A program made the position numbers and the translations under genes. A stretch of 64,000 nucleotides of DNA from Antrihabitans cavernicola (lineage in GTDB: Bacteria; Actinomycetota; Actinomycetes; Mycobacteriales; Mycobacteriaceae). Positions 10,260-19,086 of the stretch are shown here, one piece after another; position 1 is the first letter of the stretch; every line of letters starts with the position of its first letter. The notes beneath the pieces were generated by a model that was not told where the DNA came from, did not search any database, and saw only the letters and a program-made list of their open reading frames with translations. The stretch is taken from NCBI RefSeq assembly GCF_008297975.1, contig NZ_VLNY01000003.1:310001-374000 (forward strand), in the 5' to 3' direction.

Positions 10260-11507
10260 ATGCCCTTGCCCCCTGTCAGAGCGGCGGTTCGAGAGTTCTG
10301 GGATCACATCCGTGGCGGTCGGACAACTGCAGATGCTGCTGATCGTGTGGGCGTGTCAGAAGCCACCGGAGAGCGATGGATCCGTGATGTGAAACCACAC
10401 TTCACCGATCCCGAAACGGATGGGCCGCGACCACGCTTGAATCTCGCCGATCGTGTCGAGATCGAGGTCGGAGTCCGAATCGGCGAATCGCTGCACTCGA
10501 TCGGAGACCGGTTGGGCCGGCCGGCCTCGACGATCAAACGCGAAATCGACGCCAACGGTGTGATTCGGTGTTTCGAACAGCACGGAATCAAATCGGGTTA
10601 CCGCCGTAAAAAGATGTTCGGGGCACGACAAAGCGGTAACACCGCCCGCGTCGACTACCGCGCACTCGTCGCGCAGCAACGATCCGATCAACGAGCACGA
10701 CGACCCAAGCAGGGCAAACTCGCGGCCATCGATGAGTTGCGAGAGGCCGTGCAGGACCGGTTGAGTGAGCAACACAGTCCCGAGCAGATCACTGCAACGC
10801 TGCGCCTCGACTACCCCGACCGCCCGGAGATGCAGGTGTCCCACGAAACGATCTATAAAGCGATCTACCTGCAAGGACGAGGCGGGCTGCGACGTGAGTT
10901 GGCGACGTGTCTGCGGACCGGTCGTGCACTGCGCAAACCCCGGCGCGGCGAACGCCGCGGCAAACGACACGACATGATCCTCATCAGCGAACGCCCTCCT
11001 GAGATCGAGGACCGGGCCATCCCGGGTCACTGGGAAGGCGATCTGATCATCGGGAAGAACCAGGGATCAGCGATCGGGACCATCGTCGAACGGACCTCCG
11101 GGATGGTGTTGTTGCTACATCTGCCCGACAACCACACCGCCGAAGCCGTTGCCGCGCAAACCATCCTGAAAATGGGTGAACTACCCGCCATCCTTCGACA
11201 AACGTTGACGTGGGATCAAGGCTCGGAAATGGCGAACCACGCCCAGATCACGACCGCCACCGGCCTCGACATCTACTTCTGCGACCCACACTCACCCTGG
11301 CAGCGCGGCACCAACGAAAACACCAACGGGCTCCTACGCCAGTACTTCCCGAAAGGCACCGACCTATCGGTGTTCCCCGCCGACTACCTCGACCACGTCG
11401 CCCTCAAACTCAACACCCGACCACGCAAACGCCACGGCTTTAAAACACCCGTCGCAATACTCAACGAACTACTCTCGAACCCACCCACTGTTGCATCCAC
11501 CGCGTGA
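10260..11507 (+). CDS. IS30-family transposase
   Basis: The 415-residue DDE transposase catalyses movement of the element. It has an N-terminal helix-turn-helix region (GRTTADAADRVGVSEATGERW) and a second one (SLHSIGDRLGRPASTIKREI). The catalytic core has the IS30 pattern: WEGDLIIGKNQ (first Asp), LTWDQGSEM (second Asp), then CDPHSPWQRGTNENTNGLLR with the catalytic Glu in the N-E-N segment, and QYFPKGTDLS. The frame is full length and undisturbed, so it may be active. The stop lies just outside the right inverted-repeat core, leaving almost no spare sequence. Confidence 0.95.
   Translation: MPLPPVRAAVREFWDHIRGGRTTADAADRVGVSEATGERWIRDVKPHFTDPETDGPRPRLNLADRVEIEVGVRIGESLHSIGDRLGRPASTIKREIDANGVIRCFEQHGIKSGYRRKKMFGARQSGNTARVDYRALVAQQRSDQRARRPKQGKLAAIDELREAVQDRLSEQHSPEQITATLRLDYPDRPEMQVSHETIYKAIYLQGRGGLRRELATCLRTGRALRKPRRGERRGKRHDMILISERPPEIEDRAIPGHWEGDLIIGKNQGSAIGTIVERTSGMVLLLHLPDNHTAEAVAAQTILKMGELPAILRQTLTWDQGSEMANHAQITTATGLDIYFCDPHSPWQRGTNENTNGLLRQYFPKGTDLSVFPADYLDHVALKLNTRPRKRHGFKTPVAILNELLSNPPTVASTA
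11489..11501. repeat. IS30-family right inverted repeat core
   Basis: TGTTGCATCCACC, exact complement of the left core. It overlaps the last codons of the transposase gene. Confidence 0.8.
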
Positions 11508-11515
11508 TTCCGCCT

Positions 11516-11543
11516 GAGTAGCCATGTGCACAACCATCAACTC
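11516..11543. repeat. Hairpin repeat copy B, right half
   Basis: GAGTA followed by the arm GCCATGTGCACAACCATCAACTC, complementary to 10179-10198. It starts five bases beyond the stop of the minus-strand isomerase gene, so before the insertion it was probably the terminator for the ppi genes. The element now separates the two arms by 1.3 kb and should abolish that hairpin. Confidence 0.7.
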
Positions 11544-11547
11544 GACG

Positions 11548-12321
11548 TCAGGCGACGGTCTTGATCTGAACCGGCGTATTCGGCTTGCCGCCACCGGCGG
11601 ACATGGAGCCGTCATCGCCTGCGGCTGCGATCTTCTCGATCGTCGCGATGCCTTCGGGGGAGATGGTGCCGAAGACCGTGTACTGCGGCGGGAGCGGCGA
11701 ATCGTCGTAGACCAGGAAGAACTGGCTGCCGTTGCTGCCCGGCTGGCCGGTGTTGGCCATCGCTATGGTGCCGCGCGGGTAGATCACCGGCTGTTGAGCT
11801 GCCTGATCACCGGGCTGGAAGCTGGTGCTGGGGTATTCGTTGTCGTAGCCGTATCCCGGCCCGCCGGTTCCCGTGCCGGTCGGATCGCCGCACTGCAGAA
11901 TCTTCAGCCCGGTCGTGCTCAGTCGGTGGCACGGCGTGTCGTTGTAGTAGCCCTGCGTCGACAGGCTGACGAAGCTGTTGACCGTGCACGGCGCCTCGGC
12001 CGGGTTCAGGGTCAAGCCGATCGGACCCTGATTGGTGTCCATTGCCAGCGTCTTGGTGCCCGTGGTGGCGACACCGCTCGTCTCGGGCGGCTGGACGGGC
12101 TTGGCGGGGCTACCTGCACTCGGGTACGAGCAGTCTACGGTGCCTGCCGGGGCAGGCGGTGTGGGGAGCTTGCCGAACGACGACATGTCCGTCGCTGCAT
12201 CCGCTGACGTCGTCGACGCCGATGTGGTCGAGGCGGCGGAGCTGCCCGAATCGTCGGAACAGCCCAGTACCGCCACACCGAGACCCGCGCAGATCGCGGC
12301 AACTGCTATGCGTGGCATCAT
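11548..12321 (-). CDS. Lipoprotein cyclophilin-type peptidyl-prolyl isomerase
   Basis: Predicted to speed proline cis-trans isomerisation of exported proteins outside the membrane. The 257-residue product has a signal peptide with a lipobox ending at Cys21 (V-L-G-C), a Ser/Thr/Ala linker, then a cyclophilin domain with GPIGLTLNPAEAPCTVNSFV, GTIAMANTGQPGSNGSQFFL and YTVFGTI. It begins with ATG sharing one base with the stop of the upstream isomerase gene (TGATG), so the pair is translationally coupled. It is clearly a paralogue of that gene and probably arose by tandem duplication. M. tuberculosis has one such gene here. Confidence 0.9.
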   Translation of the reverse strand: MMPRIAVAAICAGLGVAVLGCSDDSGSSAASTTSASTTSADAATDMSSFGKLPTPPAPAGTVDCSYPSAGSPAKPVQPPETSGVATTGTKTLAMDTNQGPIGLTLNPAEAPCTVNSFVSLSTQGYYNDTPCHRLSTTGLKILQCGDPTGTGTGGPGYGYDNEYPSTSFQPGDQAAQQPVIYPRGTIAMANTGQPGSNGSQFFLVYDDSPLPPQYTVFGTISPEGIATIEKIAAAGDDGSMSAGGGKPNTPVQIKTVA

Positions 12322-13199
12322 CAGTCCATCCTTACCGAGGTCAGCTGCACCGGGAGCTTCGGCTTGCCGTCGCCCATGCCGGTGTCGCCGTCGATACCGC
12401 CTGCGGCGATCTTGTCGAGTGTCTTCAGTCCGGTCTCGTCGACGGTGCCGAAGACGGTGTACTGCGGTGGCAGCGTGGAATCCGCGTAGACCAGGAAGAA
12501 CTGGCTACCGTTGGTTCCCGGACCGGCATTGGCCATCGCGATGGTGCCACGCGGGTAGATGGCAGGCGTCTGGGCGCCTGCGTCGTTGGGGCCGAACTGG
12601 TCCGTGGGGAACTCGTTCGCGAACTGGTAGCCGGGGCCACCTGCACCGGTCCCCGCGGGATCGCCACACTGCAGAACCTTGAGGCCTTCACCGGTGGTGA
12701 GGCGATGGCACGGTGTGTTGTCGAAGTAGCCCTGGCTCGCCAGGCTGACGAAACTGTTCACGGTGCAAGGCGATTCGGCGTTGTTCAGGGTGAGACCGAT
12801 GTTGCCCTGGGTGCTCTCGATGCTGACGCTGACCTTGTCGACCGTCGTCTGGATGCCGTCTGTACGCGGCGGGCTGACCGGCTTGGCCGCGGGCTGGGGA
12901 GACGGCGGGTAGGCACAGCTGACCGTGTCCGCGAGCGGAGTCTTGCGGCCCTTCGGCAATGGGGCTCCCTGCGGCGGCGCGTCGGCGGACGTCGTCGACG
13001 CGTCGGAGGCCTGGTTGGAATCGTCGTCGCCCTTGGTGACGGTGTAGACGAGCGCACCTGCGGCAACCAGCAGAACCAATGCCAGAACCGAACCGGCAAT
13101 CGTGAGTTGCTTCCTCTTGCGAGCTCGCTGTGCGCGGTGCTCGAGTTGACGCTCGAGTTTGCGCTTCGCAGCCTCACGTCGCTGTTCGTTTGTGGGCAC
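12321..13199 (-). CDS. ppiB: Membrane-anchored cyclophilin-type peptidyl-prolyl isomerase
   Basis: Orthologue in position and layout of M. tuberculosis Rv2582 (ppiB). From GTG 13199, preceded by GGGAGGA, it gives 292 residues. It has a basic coiled N-terminus (EQRREAAKRKLERQLEHRAQ), one membrane helix (about 30-52), a Ser/Thr-rich linker and a cyclophilin domain with GNIGLTLNNAESPCTVNSFV, GTIAMANAGPGTNGSQFFLV and PPQYTVFGTV. The domain should lie outside the membrane. A longer open frame extends upstream but is antisense to hisS. The gene is divergent from hisS across about 170 bp. Confidence 0.9.
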   Translation of the reverse strand: MPTNEQRREAAKRKLERQLEHRAQRARKRKQLTIAGSVLALVLLVAAGALVYTVTKGDDDSNQASDASTTSADAPPQGAPLPKGRKTPLADTVSCAYPPSPQPAAKPVSPPRTDGIQTTVDKVSVSIESTQGNIGLTLNNAESPCTVNSFVSLASQGYFDNTPCHRLTTGEGLKVLQCGDPAGTGAGGPGYQFANEFPTDQFGPNDAGAQTPAIYPRGTIAMANAGPGTNGSQFFLVYADSTLPPQYTVFGTVDETGLKTLDKIAAGGIDGDTGMGDGKPKLPVQLTSVRMD

Positions 13200-13370
13200 T
13201 GCTGTAGTCCTCCCGTGCTCGCTGTCTTGCTGCTTGGGGTATCCCTCGTGACGAGAAACACCCGGCTGGCCGGGAATGAGTGTGCCATTCCAACCTGAGA
13301 CAACCCTGACCGGACCGATTTGCGAGCTACCGGTTGGACTCAGCGGGCGCAATTGGGAAAAGTAGTACCT

Positions 13371-14645
13371 GTGAGTAAGCCGAGCGCGTTCGCTGCCCCG
13401 AAGGGCATCCCCGATTACGTCCCTCCCGGATCTGCCGAGTTCATCGCGGTACGCGACGGACTTACCCGTCCGGCGCGCTTGGCCGGCTACGGACATATCG
13501 AGCTGCCGATCTTCGAAGACACCGGGTTGTTCGCTCGTGGCGTCGGTGAATCGACGGATGTGGTGAGCAAGGAGATGTACACCTTTGCCGATCGTGGCGA
13601 TCGCAGCGTCACGCTGCGCCCGGAGGGCACGGCCGGTGTGATGCGCGCTGTCATCGAACATGGTCTCGATCGCGGACAACTTCCGGTCAAGCTGAGCTAC
13701 GGCGGTCCGTTCTTCCGATACGAGCGTCCACAGGCAGGCCGTTATCGGCAGTTGCAGCAGGTTGGTGTCGAGGCGATCGGCGTCGACGATCCAGCGCTGG
13801 ACGCCGAAGTGATCGCGATCGCCGACGCCGGATTTCGGGGACTCGGCCTCGACGGGTTCCGCTTGGAGATCACCTCGCTCGGCGACGACACCTGTCGCCC
13901 CCAATACCGCGAGTTGCTGCAGGAGTTTCTGCTGAAGCTGCCGTTGGACGAGGCCACCCAGCAACGCGCGCGAATCAACCCACTCCGCGTGCTCGACGAC
14001 AAACGTCCCGAAGTCCGCGAGCTGACCGCCGATGCGCCCTTGATGCTCGATCACCTGTCGGAATCGGCGAAGTCCCATTTCGACGACGTGCTTCGCTACC
14101 TCGACGCGCTCGGAGTCACGTATGTGGTGAATCCGCGGATGGTGCGAGGCCTCGACTACTACACGAAGACGACCTTCGAATTCGTGCACGACGGCCTGGG
14201 TGCCCAGTCGGGTATCGGCGGTGGCGGCCGCTACGACGGACTGATGGCACAACTCGGCGGACAACCGTTGTCCGGCATCGGCTTCGGACTCGGTGTCGAC
14301 CGAACGATGCTCGCACTGGCCGCCGAAGGCAAGACTGCCGGCACGCCGGAGCGCTGCGATGTGTACTGCGTGCCACTCGGCGACGACGCCAAGTTGAGAC
14401 TCGCCATGATCGCACAGCAGCTGCGAGCCAACGGTATTCGCGTAGACCTGGCCTACGGCGGTCGCAGTGTCAAGGGGGCGATGAAGGCCGCCGACAAGTC
14501 GGGTGCACGGTTTGCGCTCGTCCTCGGCGATCGCGATCTCGCCGACGCCACCATCGGACTCAAGAACCTCGGCAACGGTGAACAGCAGCAGATTCCGCTC
14601 GACGACGCGGTTGCGACGGTGGGTGACCTACTTGACCGGTCCTGA
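13371..14645 (+). CDS. hisS: Histidyl-tRNA synthetase
   Basis: Class II synthetase charging tRNA-His. From GTG 13371 it is 424 residues, the normal size. Motifs seen are [12 protein letters not shown] at the N-terminus, [16 protein letters not shown] (motif 2 region), the histidine-specific [22 protein letters not shown] and the motif 3 segment [13 protein letters not shown], followed by the anticodon-binding domain. The open frame extends 51 bases upstream, but those residues ([11 protein letters not shown]...) are unlike the family, and homologues begin near [11 protein letters not shown]. No T-box-like leader is visible. Confidence 0.96.
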   Translation: MSKPSAFAAPKGIPDYVPPGSAEFIAVRDGLTRPARLAGYGHIELPIFEDTGLFARGVGESTDVVSKEMYTFADRGDRSVTLRPEGTAGVMRAVIEHGLDRGQLPVKLSYGGPFFRYERPQAGRYRQLQQVGVEAIGVDDPALDAEVIAIADAGFRGLGLDGFRLEITSLGDDTCRPQYRELLQEFLLKLPLDEATQQRARINPLRVLDDKRPEVRELTADAPLMLDHLSESAKSHFDDVLRYLDALGVTYVVNPRMVRGLDYYTKTTFEFVHDGLGAQSGIGGGGRYDGLMAQLGGQPLSGIGFGLGVDRTMLALAAEGKTAGTPERCDVYCVPLGDDAKLRLAMIAQQLRANGIRVDLAYGGRSVKGAMKAADKSGARFALVLGDRDLADATIGLKNLGNGEQQQIPLDDAVATVGDLLDRS

Positions 14646-15300
14646 TCGAGCCGATCCCGATCGCGCCGATCCTGCATACCCGGCGCCCCAGCGCACACCG
14701 CTCGATCTCGTTCCGCCACGGCTGTTCGCGCCGCGGTTGCGAAAGATCGCTCTGATCGCGGTGGGCGTGGGAATCGTGGTCGGGGTTGTGGCCGCGATTT
14801 TTCTGCCGTGGCCGATCGCGCTCGCCATCGGCTTGGTGGTCGGGGCGCCGACGGCAATGTCGGCGGTTTTCGGCATGCGGGGTCGGATCTGGCTGGCCGG
14901 CAACACCGTTCACGTGCGTCGCGTACTGGGGGAGCGGCAGGTCGATGTCTCACGGACGGTCAGCGCCGAGCTGCTGGTTCACGTGGCCCGCGTGAGTCAG
15001 GTCGGTGTTCGTATCGGCGACGGAAACAAAACGGTCACCGTGCCCCTTGCGCTCTATGCCCACGGCGGCGGCCGGGAACTCGATCTTGTCGCGTTGCGCA
15101 AGCTCGCCGATGCGCTGGCAGCGGGAGAACTCGTCGCGGCAGCCGCCGTTGCATCCGTTCTCGTGCAACAACTTCGCGCGGAAGCTCTCGACGCAGGCCT
15201 GGAGCAGCGACCGCTCTATCGGGCAGTGAAGATTGCGACGGACGCCGGTCGCACGCCTCGCACCACGCTGACCGACTCGGAGGTGGCAAGCCTGCTATGA
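14623..15300 (+). CDS. Conserved membrane protein of unknown function
   Basis: Product of about 225 residues that I cannot assign to a named family. After an Asp/Pro/Arg-rich N-terminus there are two close hydrophobic segments (about 45-85) with [20 protein letters not shown] and [15 protein letters not shown] cytoplasmic domain with alternating hydrophobic pattern follows ([20 protein letters not shown]), suggesting a beta-rich PH-like fold, then a helical tail. GTG 14623 lies within the 3' end of hisS; TTG 14632 is the alternative start. The stop overlaps the mdh start as ATGA, so it is co-translated with mdh. Confidence 0.7.
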   Translation: MTYLTGPDRADPDRADPAYPAPQRTPLDLVPPRLFAPRLRKIALIAVGVGIVVGVVAAIFLPWPIALAIGLVVGAPTAMSAVFGMRGRIWLAGNTVHVRRVLGERQVDVSRTVSAELLVHVARVSQVGVRIGDGNKTVTVPLALYAHGGGRELDLVALRKLADALAAGELVAAAAVASVLVQQLRAEALDAGLEQRPLYRAVKIATDAGRTPRTTLTDSEVASLL

Positions 15301-16286
15301 CCAATTCGCCAGTGACCGTGACAGTGACCGGGGCATCCGGTCAGATCTCCTATGGCATGCTGTTTCGCATCGCGGCGGGTGCTATGTTGGGCCACGACAC
15401 ACCGGTTCGCCTGCGACTCTTGGAAATTCCCGCCGCCATCCGATCGGCGGAAGGTGTCGCCATGGAACTCGACGACGGCGCGTATCCGTTGTTGTCGTCC
15501 ATCGACATCACCGACGATCCGCGAACCGCCTTCGACGGCAGCGGTGTCGCTCTGCTCGTTGGAGCCCGCCCGCGCACCAAGGGCATGGAGCGAGCCGATC
15601 TGCTCGCCGCAAACGGCGCGATCTTCACCGAGCACGGCACGGCGATCAATGCGGTTGCGGCCGCCGACGTAAAAGTGTTGGTGGTCGGGAATCCCGCCAA
15701 CACCAATGCCTTCATCGCGATGAGCAACGCACCCGATGTGCCGCGTAGCAGGTTCACGGCACTGACTCGGCTCGACCACAACCGGGCCATCGCACAATTG
15801 AGTCGCAAGACTGGTGCACCCGCCGCGGACATCGCGAAAGTTGCTGTCTGGGGTAACCATTCGGCGACTCAGTATCCCGATCTGTTTCACGCCACCGTCG
15901 CTGGTCGACCCGCGCTCGACGTGGTGAACGACGAGGCGTGGCTGACCGACGACTTCATTTCGACAGTGCAGCAGCGCGGAACGGCGATCATCGCGGCGCG
16001 CGGATCGTCGTCGGCAGCCAGTGCGGCAAGCGCGGCCATCGACCACATCCACGACTGGACGTTGGGAGCGCCCGACTGGGTGTCCATGGCGGTCTGCTCG
16101 GACGGTTCCTACGGTGTCCCCGACGGCCTGATCTCGTCGTTTCCGGTCACCTGCGAGGCCGGCGACTACACGATCGTCCCCGATCTCGAGATCGGGGACT
16201 TCTCGCGAACCCGTATCGACGCAAGCGTTCGGGAACTGGTGGACGAGCGCGCTGCCGTCGTCGAACTGGGTTTCGCGGCAGGCTGA
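15297..16286 (+). CDS. mdh: Malate dehydrogenase (cytosolic-MDH-like class)
   Basis: NAD-dependent conversion of malate and oxaloacetate in the TCA cycle. The 329-residue product starts with the nucleotide-binding loop [19 protein letters not shown]. It has the substrate-binding Arg region ([15 protein letters not shown]), [19 protein letters not shown] and the catalytic-His segment [12 protein letters not shown]. These are features of the cytosolic-type MDH found in many actinobacteria. ATG 15297 overlaps the preceding stop (ATGA). The next gene is convergent one base away. Confidence 0.94.
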   Translation: MTNSPVTVTVTGASGQISYGMLFRIAAGAMLGHDTPVRLRLLEIPAAIRSAEGVAMELDDGAYPLLSSIDITDDPRTAFDGSGVALLVGARPRTKGMERADLLAANGAIFTEHGTAINAVAAADVKVLVVGNPANTNAFIAMSNAPDVPRSRFTALTRLDHNRAIAQLSRKTGAPAADIAKVAVWGNHSATQYPDLFHATVAGRPALDVVNDEAWLTDDFISTVQQRGTAIIAARGSSSAASAASAAIDHIHDWTLGAPDWVSMAVCSDGSYGVPDGLISSFPVTCEAGDYTIVPDLEIGDFSRTRIDASVRELVDERAAVVELGFAAG

Positions 16287-16287
16287 T

Positions 16288-17685
16288 TCAGTCCAGGTAG
16301 TCGTCGTGGACGTCGTCGAACTCGTCGGGGTCCGGTGCGCCGATCACGGGTGATACCACCCGGGGAAGCTCGCCGACGACGTCGGAGTTGTTGACCGGAC
16401 GGTTCAGGTAGCTGGGCGTGTTGTGCTCGTTGTCGCCGCCGCCGCCACGACCTGCGGCACCCATCATGCCGCCCATTCCACCCATGCCCGACATCCCGGA
16501 CGCGGTGGTCCCGGTCGGAACTCCGGCGACTCCGCCGGTCGGTGCTCCCGGTGCGCCCGACAGTCCGCCCGGCGCCGCGGAACCCAGTGCTTGCCGGCCG
16601 CCTGCTGCCGATCCGCCGCCGAGCAGACCGAGTGCGCCGCTGCCGAGTCCGCCTGCGCCGCCGACACCGCCGCCACCGATTGAAGTTCCCGCCGCGTGTG
16701 TGGCCGCAGGCCCCAGCAGCGCACCGGAACCGTCTGCGCCGGAACCCAATCCGGATGCATACGTAGACGATGGGTCGGAGCCCGCCGAGTTACCGCTGAC
16801 ACCCTGCACAACGCCCTCGACACTCTTCGTCGCCGAGTCGATCAACGGTTTGCCCTGATCGACGGCTTGCGACGCGGCCGCGAACGGCGACTGGCCTGGC
16901 GCACCCATCGGTGCCGGACCCGCGGGCACCGACAGCGGACCTGCGAGAGCGGCCATATGCGCTGTGTGCGTGGTGAGTTCACCGCGCGTCTGCGCTACGA
17001 CGGCCAGCGCCTGACCGAGATGGTCTGCCGCGGAAGCCATCAGCATGGCTTGGCCCGGCGGTGTGAAGATCACCGGAGCCGCAGCAACCGCGGTCGCAAC
17101 GAACGACTGGACGATTCCGGCGAGCTTGATGTTGCCGCGTTCGACGGAACCGGCGGCATCGCGAGTCACGGCCGAGATGTCCTTGCCGCGCTTGCTGACT
17201 TCGTCGCCGCTGACCTGGGCGCTCTGACCCATCGCCTGCGCATTCTGCGCGGCACCGCTCTGCCACACCTGGTCCAGCCCCTTGAGGCCGGTCTGACCCA
17301 GCTGCAAGGCGCCGTCGAGCGCAGAGGACACCTGCGAAAGGATCTGCGTCGGATCGAACGCGCCCAGCACGCCGCTACCGAATCCGCTCGCAAGATCCGT
17401 CAGCGGCTTCAACAGCTGATCGATGCCGGGTAGGGCTGGGATGCCGTCGCCCTGCAAGAGCATGTCCAGCGGATTGGGCGGCAGCGCCGGGGCAGCTGCG
17501 ATCGGAGACGGCAACATTGGTGGCAATGCACCCGTGGCGGACGGCTGCGGCAACTGTGGCAACGGCAGATCGAGGAACGGCCCGGCGGGCGAGCTACGCA
17601 GCGCGTCGAGAACGGTGGGTTGATAGGCCGGGTTTTGGAACGCCGGGGTTTGGTAAGCAGCGGGTTGGTACACGGGTGAGCTCAC
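16288..17685 (-). CDS. Large Gly/Ala-rich protein partnered with an EspC-like substrate (possible type VII secreted protein)
   Basis: A 465-residue protein of unusual composition. It has a Pro/Gln/Tyr N-terminus (VYQPAAYQTPAFQNPAYQ), a helical middle (about 85-260) with predicted amphipathic helices, a Gly/Ala-rich region (about 320-425) with Met-Gly repeats, and an acidic tail ending DDYLD. There is no signal peptide. Its start (GTGA) overlaps the stop of the EspC-like gene, so the two are made together. This resembles ESX substrate pairs such as EspB with EspC or PE/PPE pairs, but I see no canonical PPE motif. Role as a T7SS substrate or assembly partner is inferred from pairing and composition. 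Confidence 0.6.
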   Translation of the reverse strand: MSSPVYQPAAYQTPAFQNPAYQPTVLDALRSSPAGPFLDLPLPQLPQPSATGALPPMLPSPIAAAPALPPNPLDMLLQGDGIPALPGIDQLLKPLTDLASGFGSGVLGAFDPTQILSQVSSALDGALQLGQTGLKGLDQVWQSGAAQNAQAMGQSAQVSGDEVSKRGKDISAVTRDAAGSVERGNIKLAGIVQSFVATAVAAAPVIFTPPGQAMLMASAADHLGQALAVVAQTRGELTTHTAHMAALAGPLSVPAGPAPMGAPGQSPFAAASQAVDQGKPLIDSATKSVEGVVQGVSGNSAGSDPSSTYASGLGSGADGSGALLGPAATHAAGTSIGGGGVGGAGGLGSGALGLLGGGSAAGGRQALGSAAPGGLSGAPGAPTGGVAGVPTGTTASGMSGMGGMGGMMGAAGRGGGGDNEHNTPSYLNRPVNNSDVVGELPRVVSPVIGAPDPDEFDDVHDDYLD

Positions 17686-18011
17686 GGCCGCGCCTCGATC
17701 CCGTTGCCGACGGCACCCAACGCCGCAGCGGACCTGTTGTCGGTGCCTTCGTACGAGGCGGCGGTATCGTTCGCCGCCGTCGCGGTTGCGGCGTAGTGGC
17801 CTGCCAGTTCGAGCACTGCTTTCGAATGGTTGGTCTGCGCCGCACCGAATGCCGACAGGAAGTCGATGCCGATGGCGCCGAACACAGGAGTCAGCGTCGT
17901 GATGTTGGCCTGTAGGTCGTAGACACCTTCGTTGAAGATGCGCGACGCGACTTCACCCGATGTGTGTCCGTAGCTTCGAATGCCGTCCGGTACTGCATGA
18001 ACTTCGCTCAT
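17682..18011 (-). CDS. EspC-like type VII secretion substrate (ESX-1 secretion-associated family)
   Basis: The 109-residue protein fits the small helical WXG100-related substrate class (EspC/DUF2580 type). It shows a helix-turn-helix pattern with VYDLQANITTLTPVFGAIGI and FLSAFGAAQTNHSKAVLELA, and near the C-terminus the export signal Y-x-x-x-D (Tyr87 to Asp91, YEGTD). The start is ATG 18011, preceded by a G-rich ribosome site, which excludes an upstream extension. It is translationally coupled to the next gene. No ESX core genes (EccB/C/D/E, MycP) are in the window, so the secretion machine must be elsewhere. Confidence 0.75.
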   Translation of the reverse strand: MSEVHAVPDGIRSYGHTSGEVASRIFNEGVYDLQANITTLTPVFGAIGIDFLSAFGAAQTNHSKAVLELAGHYAATATAANDTAASYEGTDNRSAAALGAVGNGIEARP

Positions 18012-18134
18012 TGGCCCCCCCAATCGCCAGTGTGGCCGTATCGGCAAGCCACCTTACGAGACGTCGACCGCCTCCCCTGATAGTGAAATATAGCGGAGGG
18101 ACGCCGAGGTGACACACGTGCACACGCCGTCGAA

Positions 18135-19046
18135 TCAGAGGCCGCCCAGGCGAGTCAAGACCTCCAATGCCACATCGGTGGTGCGCCACAGGGCGTCGAT
18201 CTCGCCCTGGGTGCCCGCGGCGAGCTGGGGATTCTGCAACGCGAGGCCGTTGGAGAAGGTGATCACGTTGTAGCCGTTGTCGGCCGCGCGCAGCAACAAC
18301 CCGCTGGCCACGCCCTGCCCGACCACCCGGTCCAATCCCTCACCGACGAAGTAGAACCGCCACAGCGGGCCCAAGTCGGCGCCGTACTCGGCCTTCGTCC
18401 GGTCGACGATCGCGCCGCCGTGGGTGGCGATCGAATCGACGATCTTGAAGAAGTCGGGCGCGTTCTCGGGGCGGGTGCCCACGGCGGCGACGGACTCGGC
18501 CAGGTCAACGGTGAGGTGCGAGTTGTAGCCGGCCATGGCCACTCGGGCGGGCGACAACGTGCATTGCCGGGTCAGCTCGAAGTAGTGGGCCCAGGCAGGC
18601 GTGGTCGTGCCACCGGTAAATTCGGCGTGGATGTTCCGCAGGAACCGCGATATCAGTTCCAGGCTGATTCGGTGCGCGTATTCGGTGTCGACGAACGAGC
18701 CGGGGGTGTGTTGCAGCGGCATCACGGCGTCCTGCTCGACGGCATCGAGGCCGAGGGGGAACATTCCGCGCCAATCCTTGTGCGACACCAGGATATCCGT
18801 GAGGCGCTTGTTCTTGGCGACCGCGTCATCGAGTTTGGCGAGCGTCGTTGCGCCGGTGATCGACGCCGGATCGGACAGATGAGCGATCGTGTCGATCTCG
18901 CGTGCGCTGAGAGGCGACCCACACGCTGCGGCAGGCACGGGCGGCGTGGCTGCGGCGGTCCCCGCCGACAAGGCGGGCGCGAGGAGAACAGTCGTTACTA
19001 GAGTGGCAAGGCTGACGATTCGTGGCTTTCGGCGTCTCCGGTGCAT
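18135..19046 (-). CDS. Secreted DUF5995-type protein
   Basis: Exported protein of 303 residues. It has a Sec signal peptide (basic MHRRRRKPR, hydrophobic stretch about 11-35, cleavage near the AAATPP region). The mature part resembles the uncharacterised actinobacterial family with ELISRFLRNIHAEFTGGTTTPAWAHYF (which contains an Asn-x-His-rich helix), GYNSHLTVDLAESVAAVG and VITFSNGLAL. Conserved His residues may bind metal, but no catalytic role is known to me. It is divergent from the NTF2-like gene with 40 bp between. Confidence 0.7.
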   Translation of the reverse strand: MHRRRRKPRIVSLATLVTTVLLAPALSAGTAAATPPVPAAACGSPLSAREIDTIAHLSDPASITGATTLAKLDDAVAKNKRLTDILVSHKDWRGMFPLGLDAVEQDAVMPLQHTPGSFVDTEYAHRISLELISRFLRNIHAEFTGGTTTPAWAHYFELTRQCTLSPARVAMAGYNSHLTVDLAESVAAVGTRPENAPDFFKIVDSIATHGGAIVDRTKAEYGADLGPLWRFYFVGEGLDRVVGQGVASGLLLRAADNGYNVITFSNGLALQNPQLAAGTQGEIDALWRTTDVALEVLTRLGGL

Positions 19047-19086
19047 CGCAGGAGAGTAGCGGGTCGACCTGCGTTAGGTTCTGCGT

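Larger units (their letters stand above)
10208..11515 (+). mobile_element. IS30-family insertion sequence, complete
   Basis: An element of about 1.3 kb with one transposase gene. The clearest terminal inverted repeat is GGTGGATGCAACA (10221-10233) with its complement at 11489-11501, extending outward with partial matches (GG..TCA.G). Comparing the flanks with intact hairpin copy A places the junctions at about 10207/10208 and 11515/11516, with a possible 2-bp GA target duplication. It was inserted into the loop of a palindrome, in line with the known taste of IS30-type transposases for palindromic targets. End positions are good to a few bases. Confidence 0.8.

Noticed and set aside
13200-13370. 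Possible T-box or tRNA-like leader before hisS (also considered before aspS and alaS)
   Set aside because: No T-box core sequence or stem order was seen, and these leaders are short. In actinobacteria T-boxes are mostly limited to ileS.
12321-14264. N-terminal extension of the ppiB frame into the hisS region
   Set aside because: The extra 355 residues are antisense to hisS. GTG 13199 has a good ribosome site and matches the homologue N-terminus.
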